DNA from: Cladorrhinum sp. PSN259
Taxonomy: Eukaryota; Ascomycota; Sordariomycetes; Sordariales; Podosporaceae
NCBI GenBank assembly: GCA_033725935.1
Contig: MU867120.1
Coordinates: 151,846 to 215,845 of the forward strand
Direction of reading: 5' to 3'
Length of the DNA stretch: 64,000 bases
The notes below the pieces were generated by a model that had not been told where the DNA came from, searched no databases, and was given only the letters and a program-made list of their open reading frames with translations. Below are positions 34,280 to 45,142 of the stretch, piece after piece. Position numbers and translations under genes: made by a program. Every line of letters starts with the position of its first letter. Position 1 is the stretch's first letter.

Positions 34280-37200
34280 ATGGTCAGTATTTCTCGCACT
34301 TCTAATAGATCAGGGATTCCAAGCCCTTTCTTCACACGAAGGAATCCCTCCAGACTGCGGCACTTCCTATTACCTCCTCGACGGGTAAGATGACTGTTTT
34401 GGTCTCCTGCAAGCGCACTCGGACCGGGCCTGTCACAGAACCCTGCCGGGCTCTCATTGTGAACATGTAACTGATAGCCCACAGCAGAGCACCATCGAAG
34501 GGACGATCAATAAGAACCCTTCTCGGTACGAACTCACGACGGTCTACACCCACCCTGAAGCCAAAGCAGACATCGTCCTTGTCCACGGCCTCAACGGCGA
34601 TCCTCTAAAAACATGGACCTCACTCAAAAACGGCGTTTACTGGCCTACCGACCTCCTTCCTGCCGCACTTAAAAATGAGCACGCCAACATCTTGGTGTAC
34701 GGCTACAACGCTGACGTTTATTCGACGAGGAAAGATCGTTCTCCATCAGATAACTTCATTCATCAGCATGCTCAGTCCCTCATCACCTCATTGACTCACC
34801 ACCGCAAATCATGCGGTACCGACCGGCTACCCCTGATGTGGGTCGCTCACTCCTTGGGCGGAATTCTGGTCAAACGAGCTTTACTCTACTCCAACGACGT
34901 CAGAGCTCATCATCAGGAAGACTTTCGGTCGATATTCGTATCGACTTATGGGATAATCTTCCTCGGAACACCGCATAACGGTTCCGACATTGCCATATGG
35001 GGCCGCGTCTTACAACTCATGTCTGACATTACCATCCCGCGTAAGCTATTCGAGACTCAACCGACGCTGTTGAGAGCTCTGAAGAAGGATAATGAGACGC
35101 TGCAAGGAATTAACTCGCATTTTTTGGACATTTATCAAAGGTTCAGAATACACATGGTTCATGAGAACCATCGAACAGATGTGAGGGGCAGTAAGATTCT
35201 TGTTGTGGATGCTGCAAGCGCCGGGCCTCAGTTGCCTGGTGTTACGTATTATGGCATTGAGGCTAGTCATTCTGGAATGTGTAAGTTTGACAGCGAAAGT
35301 GCGCCGGGCTGGGTGAATGTCAGTACGGCGATCAGAGAGTGGGTTGGTGATGGAGGAAACGTTATCCCGATTAGGTGGGAGGTAGAGGAGGAGGATCGAA
35401 GGACGAGGGCGAATTTGGAGAACTTTGAGAGGCGAAGAGGTTATGTGAGTAAATTCTGTCGCCGGGAGATGACGATGAGTGCTAATTTTGCTGTGACAGG
35501 AGATTGCGATCGCCTCGAATACTCATCAGCAAGCTATTGGTAGGTTCATCCCTCATCAAGCGTCGTCGGTTGGGAATCGCTGTTATCATCACTGCATTTG
35601 TTCGGCTCAGAGCAGTCAGGCGTCTGTCGAGCAAAAAGAAGAAAAAGGGGAAGAGGCGAAAAATGTGGCGGATTGAGAGTTAATGAGGAACAAGGGCTGA
35701 TTTTATTTCTTTTGCTTTTTAGTAGAAGAGAGCAGTAATGCAATTTCTGTATCCCGTCAGAGGTCGGTCGTCGGACCGGCAATGATAGCCTCCGCTTCGG
35801 CGCCTTCACTGCTCATCGAGTCTGTGGCCTCAAGTCAAGGACCACCAGAACAAGAGCCAGGCGCGGCAGCCATCCCAGCTGGGCTCATCAAATCCAGGCA
35901 AGATTACGATCAACAACCTCTTTTCATCCATCCGGAACCTTTCCGACCAAACTCATTCTTTATGGGCCGCGAGGATGAACTGCGAGGTCTCCATGAAATG
36001 CTCATGGATCGCAAGCGCAGGTCAGAAGGCACATCCGCTGTCCTGATCCAATGTCTGCCTGGAGGGGGCAAGACCCATCTTGCTCGACAATATGTCTTCC
36101 AACACATGGACGATTACCCGGGCGGTGTTTACTGGGTACGAGCCAAATCCAAACCCGAGATGGAATACTGGTTCTGGCGTATCGCCAAGAACGAAGCTCT
36201 CCGCGATGTCTTTCCTGAACAACCTCGCGACCTCAACTGCGAGGATGACAAACCTCACAACCCACAGAAGATAGTCCAGACCGTTCGGAGGTGGCTAAAC
36301 ACCCAGTCAGACTGGCTGATTGTCTTTGATGGCGTGCAATTCGATACACCCGGTCTAGCAGAGTTTATCCCCGACGCGAGGAACACGTCAATGATTTACA
36401 CTTCTACCGAAAGAGCAGTCACCGGTGATCCGCGCTTTGACAACCCCCGCGTCATGGAACTAGGCTTGCTTACACCTACCCAAGCCACCGAACTCTTACT
36501 CCTCGAAATGGATAAAAAGCTCCCCTGGTCACAAGATGACAGAGCAAAAGCACTCGCCCTAGTCCAACTCATGGGTCGGCTGCCTCTCATGATTCACGTT
36601 GCTGCGCAGCATCTCAAGGCCACGCGAGAGCCATTATCGCGATACCTAGCTTCATACAGGACCAGACCAAAAGCCGGCAGTTTACTCGCCTACAAAGCCG
36701 TCCGTGACCAGTTGGAAACCCGCGGCGAGACAGCAGCACTGAATTTAATCTCTCTGCTAGTGTTCTTTGACCAGCACGTTCCCGTGGAAATGTTATCTCT
36801 CGGAATACCAGCGCTGGATAAGATTACGCCCGTCAAAACGAAAGACGCAGCGCACCGCAAAACGACACTGAATAATACCTTGACGGTTTTAATCGCTTTT
36901 GCGTTGGTCGAAAGGACGGAAAGCGACGAAGAACCGAATTACTCTGGATTAGCCGGTTCAGGCGGCGGCGGCACCTCCTCGCACAGTGTCAGTACGAGGC
37001 ACAGTTTTGACCACCAGTACAGGCGGTACATTGACTTGCTGCGGATACACAGCGTCGTCCAGGCGTTTTTTATAGATACCCTCCATCAGACGCGGCAGAT
37101 ACCGTTTTGGTTGGAACGGGCCACGGCTATTTGGTGTAGGAGCTTTGATGAGGCTGAGAGGAGAACCGAGGACTCGGGCGGCTGTGTGGGGTTGCCAGAT

Positions 37201-39090
37201 GATTATAGACGGTATGCTATTCACGGAGAGAAGCTGCTGGGGAATATGAAGAGGTTTGAGAGGAGGTATCGTGGTGGTGGTTTGGGAAAGGTGAGGGGGA
37301 TGTTGGAGGAGAGATTGGGGAGGATTGAGACGAGGGTTGAGGAGCTGGGTCTTGTTGAGGACGAGGATGAAGTTGGGAGGAGTAGCTTGTTTGATCGGGT
37401 TCCCAGATATTCTCCGGGCGGTGGTGGTGGAAGCTCGACTAGTCAAAGCGATGAGAGTGGTACTTGTGGAAGGGGAAGTCAGAACAGCTGGGAGGCGGAC
37501 TTGATGACCCCTGGTGTTGAGGATGTGAAAGGGGCGACGAATTTCCCGTGGGAGGGAACGCCATATCCTAGTACTCCCGGGGGGCTGGGTTTGATGCCGC
37601 CTTTGCCGGTGTTGCCGGTGGATGATGACCAGGAGACGGTGGTTCCTGATAATGCGGTAGCAGGTCCTACCAAACCAGTTGCGATCGGACCTCAGGGGCA
37701 ATATTTCGATGGTTGGGCCGCACCGTTTGTTCCACGGGACCTGCCTGCGGTGAGGCCCAGCTTGAGAACCGATCGCGGACGGGTAGGGTCCTGGAGAGAT
37801 AAGACAGTTAGCGATCCTCGGGTTGCCCTCAGCCAGGAGGTTGCAGTTGGGTCACTTTCTCCGCGAAAGGCGGAATCGGAGTCGATCATGTTACCCATCG
37901 CAAAGAAGAAAATCACAGCCAGGAGCGATGCGGAGCTCGAGTTGAACAAGATCAAGATCGCATCTCCTACAACCCCGTTACTGGGTGCTTCTGTTCTGTC
38001 ACAGCCACAACAGGTTCCGGAGCCTCAGCCGGAAACATGGGGAGGATGGACCATCTCGACACTCCAAAGACTCAAGAACATGCTTCTCCCCTCCGCGAGA
38101 GATAATGCCGACCAGTCCACTCAACTCGATGAGGATATCCTCCCACCTTCTGCTGCTCCCTCGCCAATCTTCCGTGGAAGCCGCTCAGCACAGTCGAGCC
38201 CCGACCAGTCCCCAATCCCCGCGATACGCCGATGGGAAACAAACGTCTTCCAAGATCCCAACCTACTCCGCGTGGATTACTCCTCAGACCCAATGTCTCA
38301 ATCCTTTCCATCCCTCAGTAACAACAACTCTCGGCAAACCTCTTCAAGAAGTGCACCAACCCGCACAACCCTCCCAGGTACTTCCTCACCTTTACGTCCG
38401 CTATCGTACCCCGACACAACAGACTCACAGTGGGATCAATACTCGACCTCCTTTCCGCCTATCACTACAGCTAAACCTCCTTCCCAAAACACTAGTACTG
38501 CCCGTTGGCGAGGCACCGGCATCTCATCCCGCGGAATAAACGTAGGCAGGACCAGACGCGGTAATCATCAAACACCACCATCATTGTTCGATTCTTCTTC
38601 TTCCCCTCCTCCTCTTCACTCTCGATTCTCGGCTTCACCTCCTATTAGCTCTTACTCGAGCACGGGAACACAAACCTCCAAACGCGGTACGCGGAGCCGA
38701 AGCCGGTCTACTCATTCACCGGTTCAGAACCGTGGTGCCAGTGCTGGGTTCCGTCCTCCTGGAAAGGCTTATGTCGGGGGTGAGCCAGGTAATAGTACAT
38801 GGACTCCGAGGTTGAAAAGTATGGATACGGTATCGGCGGGTATCAGACTTGATGATGGGACGATCATTGAGTTTGGGAGTACTAGTAGGGGGGCAAGTGA
38901 GGAGGGATCATCTGTCGTAGATCTTCAGGGAGGGGGAGGAGGGGGGCTGTTCAGTGATGATTGGGATGGTGGTGTGAGGAGGAGGAGCGCGCCCGAGGTT
39001 GCTGTTCGAGGAGGAGGAGGAGGAGTGGGGTGGGTTGACGGAGGAGATCAGGAGGACGATGATGATGGCACGGGTCTGGGGATTATGTGA
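34280..39090 (+). CDS. NLR-like protein: alpha/beta-hydrolase + NB-ARC + long disordered tail
   Basis: A STAND-type signalling ATPase of the fungal NLR class; such proteins detect non-self or damage (role inferred from class). Four exons (34280-34384, 34485-35444, 35500-35539, 35723-39090) give about 1,490 residues; the second could start at 34488 instead. An Arg-rich leader precedes a serine hydrolase domain (residues 55-330): IVLVHGLNGDPLKTW, the nucleophile elbow AHSLGG (Ser about 156) and FLGTPHNGSD, as in SERAC1/PGAP1-type lipases. NB-ARC follows: NSFFMGREDELR, Walker A GGGKT (about 482), Walker B LIVFD (about 567), GRLPL (about 653) and an MHD-like RIHSVVQ (about 809). The last 600 residues are Gly/Ser/Pro-rich and disordered. 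I see no TPR, ankyrin or WD40 sensor repeats, which is unusual for the class. Confidence 0.85.
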
Positions 39091-39480
39091 TGATTTCTTT
39101 TGTTTCCAGTTCATTTCTTTTTCTCGTTTTACTTGTTCAAGTTCAGGGGTTTGCTTACATACATGGTTACATTTACATTGTTTGGAGTATTTCAGTTCAT
39201 AATAGATCGCATCATGGAGGAGTTGATAGCATTTTTTTTTTAGAAACATGTCTCAGCATATTCATTCATTTTATCATCATCATCATCAATAAATTCGATA
39301 TTTTTAAAAGCAAAAAAGTGGACCATGTGCGTTATTTTAATCATCAACAGTGTATATGTCCTGTTATTTCCAATTGCGACTCAAAAAGAGGGTATCTGTT
39401 ATGTATACTAATAAAAATCATGATAATAAAGGAAAATCGCAAAAGAAAACCCAAATCAACGCTCGCTAAATGTTTCTTTT
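39091..39480. other. Intergenic between convergent genes
   Basis: A 390 nt AT-rich spacer between the NLR-like gene and the permease gene. No gene is seen. Confidence 0.5.
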
Positions 39481-41244
39481 TCAAGCACTCTTCACGCCTT
39501 TACCCTCTTCACTCTCATCCTTGGAGTGCAAGCTCCCGCCCCGACCCTGAATATGAGAAACAGTGGGCTCAACAGTAGTGGTATCATCCTCAATCTCCTC
39601 TGGAAGAGTCAAGTTGAGAACCATGCAAATAATAGCAGTGATGAAGAAGCCAGTCTCCATGATGAGGGAGATGGCGTCCAGGAAACCCTGAAGGCCCTTG
39701 TTGTCACCCTTGTAGGTGAAAACATGGTCAAAGTAATTGGGCACCAAAGTGGCGGCATACCCGAGCGCAAGACCAGCAGTCAAAATGAAGCGGTTTCTCC
39801 TGTTGAAGACCATGCCCTTGGTGATGATGGCCATACCGGAGACAGCAACAGCGGTGAAGAGGAAGGTAGTCATGCCGCCGAGAACGGGAGAAGGGATGGC
39901 GACGAGAGAGGCAGCGAACTTGGCAAAGACACCCATGATGACGAGGAACAAGCAGCAGCAGTAACCAGCCGAGCGGTTAGCGCAGCGGGTCAGAGCAATG
40001 ACGCCGTTGTTCTGAGCGAAAGTGGTCACGGGGGTGATGGTGCAGAGGGCGGCCAACATGCCATTGATACCGTCAGCAAGGACACCGCCCTGAATTCTGC
40101 TCTCGTAGACCTTGCCCTGGACCTCGAGGCGAGAGACATCGCAGGTGGCGGTGATATCGCCAATGGCCTCGCAAGCGCAAATGATGAAGACGGCCATAAG
40201 AGGCAAGACCAGAGGGCCGTAAAGTGACAGCTTGAATGTCTTGACCCAGATGAACGAGGCAACAGGGGCAGTGTCGATACCAGCGCGGTTGAAGTAGCCA
40301 GTAGCGGCAGCAATGATGCAACCGACGAGGAGGCCGATGACGACGCTCGTGGACTTCATGATGGGAGATCCGAAACGCTCGCAAAGTATGATGGTGAGAA
40401 AGACGGCGAGACCGAGGCCGAGATACTCGGGAGAACCCCATGGAAGGGCGTGGGGAGCGGTAATATCGGGGCAGAGCTTGAAGAACTCGGAAGGATTGGC
40501 CTCGGAGCAGAGACCGGAGCCACCAGCCCAGTTCTTGAATCCAGACTCGATCAGATGAATACCAATGAGCATGACGGTAGGGCCGGTGACTATTGGGGGG
40601 AAGATGCGGAGCATGATCTTTGGTGGCATGAACGAGAGAGCGATTTCCAGCAGGGCGCAGAGGGCGGCAGTTCCGAGGACGGCGCCGTAAGCATCCGGAC
40701 ACGGGAGCTTGGCACCTTTCTCATCCACGGGGCAGAAGCCGTTGGCGTACATTTGCGCGAAAGCTCCTTGTGCGACAGGAATAATGGCGAACGAGATACC
40801 AACGACGGAGATCAGACCGGTCCCAATGTAGTAAGGGGTTCCCAGGATGCGGAAGCGAGTGATCTGAATAGCTGAGAGAAGACCGGAAACGATGAGAGCG
40901 GTGGAGACGAGATACTGGGTGTGTTCGGCGGTGAGGTTGACGCCGCCGGCGCCAGCCATGATTAGTGGTGGCGTGATGATACCAGCCAACATGGCGAGCG
41001 AGTGCTGGAAGCCGAGAATGAGAGCCAGAACAACTGGCATCTTGTCATTCAGACCGAAGAATGGAGGGGCCCTGTCGGACTTGGCCATGAAGGGGAGGTT
41101 GGGTTTGAAGAGGAAGGCATAGTCGTAGTCGCCGATGAGGCCGTCTTTGGTGGTGAAGGTCTTTCGGATTGAGTTGAGACGGTCACCAAAGGTCTTCTTG
41201 GGGGTCTGACCCGGGACGATGACGGAGGGGCCCTCTTCATCCAT
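39481..41244 (-). CDS. Urate/xanthine permease, UapA/UapC type (NCS2 family)
   Basis: Plasma-membrane proton symporter for uric acid and xanthine, feeding purine use as nitrogen source. One exon, 587 residues from MDEEGPSVIVPG. The N-terminal DGLIGDYDYAFLF and APPFFGLNDKMPV match the Aspergillus UapA cytosolic lead-in. About 12-14 membrane segments follow. The family signature QNNGVIALTRCANRSAGY is at about 408-427, and the substrate-contacting Glu (ICACEAIGD) and Gln (AQNNG) known from UapA are both present. The acidic Glu/Asp-rich tail is typical. The frame stays open upstream to 41520, but the UapA alignment favours 41244. Confidence 0.95.
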   Translation of the reverse strand: MDEEGPSVIVPGQTPKKTFGDRLNSIRKTFTTKDGLIGDYDYAFLFKPNLPFMAKSDRAPPFFGLNDKMPVVLALILGFQHSLAMLAGIITPPLIMAGAGGVNLTAEHTQYLVSTALIVSGLLSAIQITRFRILGTPYYIGTGLISVVGISFAIIPVAQGAFAQMYANGFCPVDEKGAKLPCPDAYGAVLGTAALCALLEIALSFMPPKIMLRIFPPIVTGPTVMLIGIHLIESGFKNWAGGSGLCSEANPSEFFKLCPDITAPHALPWGSPEYLGLGLAVFLTIILCERFGSPIMKSTSVVIGLLVGCIIAAATGYFNRAGIDTAPVASFIWVKTFKLSLYGPLVLPLMAVFIICACEAIGDITATCDVSRLEVQGKVYESRIQGGVLADGINGMLAALCTITPVTTFAQNNGVIALTRCANRSAGYCCCLFLVIMGVFAKFAASLVAIPSPVLGGMTTFLFTAVAVSGMAIITKGMVFNRRNRFILTAGLALGYAATLVPNYFDHVFTYKGDNKGLQGFLDAISLIMETGFFITAIICMVLNLTLPEEIEDDTTTVEPTVSHIQGRGGSLHSKDESEEGKGVKSA

Positions 41245-44027
41245 TGTGATGGTGGTGATGTCGGAGTCGGGGGTTGGAGCCGGAGATGTGGGGACCGGGG
41301 CGGATGGACTCCAAGTCTCAAAGTCAGAATGAAGAGAGGGCTCGATGATCGACACAGACTTCCAATCCGTCTCGATGCCGGCAGACGTCGTGAACTTTAA
41401 ATGTTGTTGGAAAGAGACTTTGCCAAGCGAAGGGAGTCGGGGTCTTATCGTCTCTGGGCCCACTGCGTACAAGATCCGGAGACCAAGGCCTGTGGAGGTG
41501 TGGAACCAGAGCCATGCCACGCCGGTGCAGTCGAAAAGCGGTTAGGATGTGCACTCAGAGGCGACCCCAGGCTCCCCAAAAGCTACCCAAAGCTCCCCAA
41601 GAGCGCTCTCCAGGAGCTGCAAGATGCACTTCCTGAGCTGCATCCTGGCTCGATTCGGAAAGGAGCGGTGATAACCGACCAACCCATTCGCTCGGAGCCG
41701 GTCTTGGGAACTCGGGGGCCGCTTCTCGACCCGTCTTTGAGAGTTTGTGTTTGGCAGACGGGAAGCTGGTGTTGACTGTGCCTGTCTGTCTCTCCCCCGG
41801 GATGGTGCGGGGATGTGGTCGCGGGGCCTTCGGCGGATCCCTCCCCCCTCCTGCTTCAACTCCCTCCACCCCACACGCATGTCTCCTCCAACCTCGCCCC
41901 ATTCCCGGCTGTTATCCCATTCAAACACACACATATTTTTCGCTCATGTCTGTGGCGGTTTAGTGTAGGAATTAGTGTAGTCGAAGGCAATTGAGCATGA
42001 TGCCAATATTGAATGCCTATTGAAATCTCTTCCAGCCACCTGAACCCGGTGACGCCTGTTGCGCGCCGCTGACGGACCCCATCCCGTTCGGTATCTGATA
42101 CGCCCGTATATCATGTCCATTCTCGGGCAATTCCCACGTGCATTTGGTGTGCGGTGAAATCAGTCGTTTTGAAATGGTGTTGTTGATCATCTGAAGTCAG
42201 GCAATCCCTCAAATCCTGTAGGTAGCTTCTCCAACTTCTCCAAACGTGGGGGTCAGGTTGGCCACTGGTGTCCATCCCCTCAGTTACCCGTCTGCGGCTG
42301 CCCGAATGAGCCATGGGGATTCCGGATCGGATGTCAATCAGAATTTCCAAGAGAGAACCAATAAAGCAATGAGAAAGCAATCTCAATTTGCCAGTTGCTC
42401 AAAATCTTGCCATTGAAACACTCCATTCGCAGAGAAAGAGGGAAGTGCGATTGGCCCGAGATAAAAGTTTTAGCGTCTGATAACTGTCCGTGTTCGCTGC
42501 GTCAGAGGCGTTCGTCAGGAGCTCGCAAGCACAGATAACGCTAGTCCGCAGATGTCGACTGCTTCCCCACTTCCACGCGGGCTGGGCGCCAGGTGCCATC
42601 TGGGCTGAAGAGCACCTTTTGATGTGGGAGGCGCTCCCGTCGGCGCCCGCCGAACGAAAGGAGGCTTGGCAAAGTCTTGTTTTCGTGCGACCCTGATGAG
42701 AAATCTTCCATCACGTCGTTAAAAAAAAATTCTTAAAAATGCGCGATGAATGTCTTTTTCTGTTTTTTTTTCGGAGATATCAACAAGCGAGTGGAGCCAT
42801 CTCAGACCTATCCTCGGCCAAGTCGGTACCGTAGACGTCAACGACAGACGGTTGCCAAGTAGCGGGGAGTCGTTTTCATTATGTCAACAAATCATTTAAG
42901 GCGGATAGCTTATTTTGAGCTCTATTCTTGTTTTTGTGGAATCAGATCTCGAGAATGATATCGAGAAATAACAAACAATGGTCATGCCAAGACGGAAACG
43001 TCTCCGCTGTTCTCCATACCGGTTCAACGGTTAAAAAGCGCGTACCTTAATGAGTGGATTTCATATCCGCATGTGATAATGTGAAGTTGAGAAAAGGGGT
43101 TTGTTTACTTGTCTCAGTCAAAGGCCGACGAAGGATTCGGATTTTTATAATGAGAAATGAAAAAAAAGATGGTATAAACAGTCTGGCTCTTAGTTAGAAA
43201 TCGAGTCTGATGTATAATTGAAAATGAGGCCGGCTAGATAGCCGCTCAACTGAACAAGTCCCGCACAGTCTGTCAATCATCTCCCAACCCGCCTCTCACC
43301 GTACGAGAGCACCGAGTGCAGATGATACACATCGCCTTCGAATGAGAATACCGATTTCGGGATTGAAACATGAGAAAATTAGATTCGACCGACTTTCATA
43401 AACAGAAAAGACAAATTTAGAGTAAAATATAGATCCACACTCCAAAACCATTCAGAGGGGCCTCAACACCGGGCCACCCGCCGATCAAGCCACATCAATG
43501 GCTTATATTTCCGACCGCAAAAACGGCTTGAAGCGAACATCAGACACACACAAATGCTCATCCGTAAGACTCTGTACAACATCTTGCCACTTGGCAGTCT
43601 TTCTGGCAGATAACTTGAATCTTGGTAGAATCTCACCCAGTTCAGGATTTGTACACAAGTACCAAAGTTGCTTTTTTGCTGTTTGATTCACTCTGAGGTA
43701 ATTTTTTTGACGACCTACAGGTCGATCCAACTTTTGCAGCAACCTCAGGTACGGCTGAAAGGAAGCAGAGTAATACTAGTACTTGTGTCGGTAGTAAATC
43801 GCTATATGAATTCAAGTTCCTTCCCGACTTTTCCTCTTTTCAAACCATCACAAAAACACAAACTCACATCATTCCTTTCCAAAGCGCCAGTCGCACCACT
43901 CACACTCATTTCCCTGAGATATTCTATCTGGTATAGAATCTCATTTAGTTTTTAGCCTTCACACTCTTTACATAAAGCTTACAACCTTCATCACACTCCT
44001 TCAACTCACAATTCCCTCTCAACTAAA
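41245..44027. other. Divergent intergenic region, 2.8 kb
   Basis: Shared upstream region of the permease (minus) and the secreted protein gene (plus). It includes a short CT-rich direct repeat (AGCTCCCCAA-like units, 41565-41605) about 350 nt above the permease start, and GATA-type TGATAA sites near 41668 and 42478, of the kind bound by nitrogen-control GATA factors. No gene is seen. Confidence 0.45.
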
Positions 44028-45142
44028 ATGGTCAACAAGCAACTCCTACTCCTCTCAATATCAACCCTCTCAGCCGTCCATGTATCCGCATCGCCCCTCG
44101 TCCGTCCAATTGCAACCCCTTCGACCCCTTCAATACCCGATGGAGCCGGAGCCGCTTCAACTCCCAGTGTTGCTGCTGCCACCCCCGCCTCTGGCGATTC
44201 TGCGAACGCGCCAGCCACGACGGCCACCCCAGCCGTCTCTTCCGGAGCTGATGGAGCAGCTGTTACCCCCTCTGCCGCCTCAGATTCCGCTTCCGCTGCG
44301 GCAGCAGTAGGAGGTGGTAATCAAGCGGACAAATTAGGTGGGGTGATTGGCGTCGTAGATGCGCTGGTCTCGCAGGTTTTGGAGTTGGTCGGGAATGGAG
44401 GTGCTGCGGGTGCTACGGGCGCAGGAGGAGCAGAAGGGGGCGCGTTGACGATTACGGCTACCAAGACTGAGACTGTCCCTGCGGCGGGTGCTAGTGGTGC
44501 TGCGGGAGCGGAAGTTGTGGGTGCGGGTGCAGGAGCGGAGTCTACGACAACTTCAGCAGCTGCGGGAGCCGAGAGTACGGGCGCTGCTGGTGCGGAAGGC
44601 GAGGGCCCAAATGGAGGTGTGGGTGTGCAGGTTTTGTCTTCGTCTGCCGGTGCCGACCTAGCAGCCACGCCTGCGACTGGGGTGGGGACTAGTAGTGCTG
44701 CGGACCCGGCTGCTACTCCCGCTGCTGGGACTGAAGCTGGGCCCGCGACGAGTGCTGCTGCAGATCCGGCAGTCACACCTTCGGCCGGTGCTGAAGCCGG
44801 GGTGGCTACGGGCGGTGCTGCCGGCCAGGAAGGTGTTGCGACACCTGGCGTGGAGGGTGCAGCTACTTCTACAGCTTCCACCTCGACTCCTGCCGCCGAG
44901 TCTGGAGCTGCAGAGGCCAGTGCCACGGCAAGCGGCGCCGAGGGAGCTGTCGCATCTGAGACTGCGGCTGGAGCTGCGGCTTCTGCAACTGGCAGCGGCA
45001 ACGCAGCGGTCATTTCAGGCGAAAAGGCTGATGGCGGGTCTGTTGTGATCATCATTGCTAATAAGGGGTGAGTCGCAGTTTGGATTGAATCATGACTGGA
45101 TATGATTGCTGACTCGGTTTTGTCTTTGGAAACAGAAACTAA
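44028..45142 (+). CDS. Secreted Ala/Gly/Ser/Thr-rich low-complexity protein
   Basis: Unrecognised. A signal peptide is clear (MVNKQLLLLSISTLSAVHVSA), followed by about 320 residues dominated by Ala, Gly, Ser, Thr, Pro and Glu. Loose repeats such as AADPAATPAAG and SAGADLAATP occur. The only ordinary segment is around 100-125 (DKLGGVIGVVDALVSQVLEL), an amphipathic helix. The first exon may end at 45067 with a GTGAGT donor and join a tiny last exon (45136-45142) that adds only Asn after NKG, giving 348 residues; unspliced, the frame ends at 45071 after 347. No GPI signal is evident. It could be a wall-associated or surface protein; high Ser/Thr suggests O-glycosylation. Confidence 0.72.

Noticed and set aside
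36958..37701. 247-codon minus-strand frame
   Set aside because: It mirrors the NB-ARC gene and has the Pro/Arg/His-rich look of an antisense frame.
39526..40227. 233-codon plus-strand frame
   Set aside because: It is antisense to the urate/xanthine permease, whose frame is conserved and complete.
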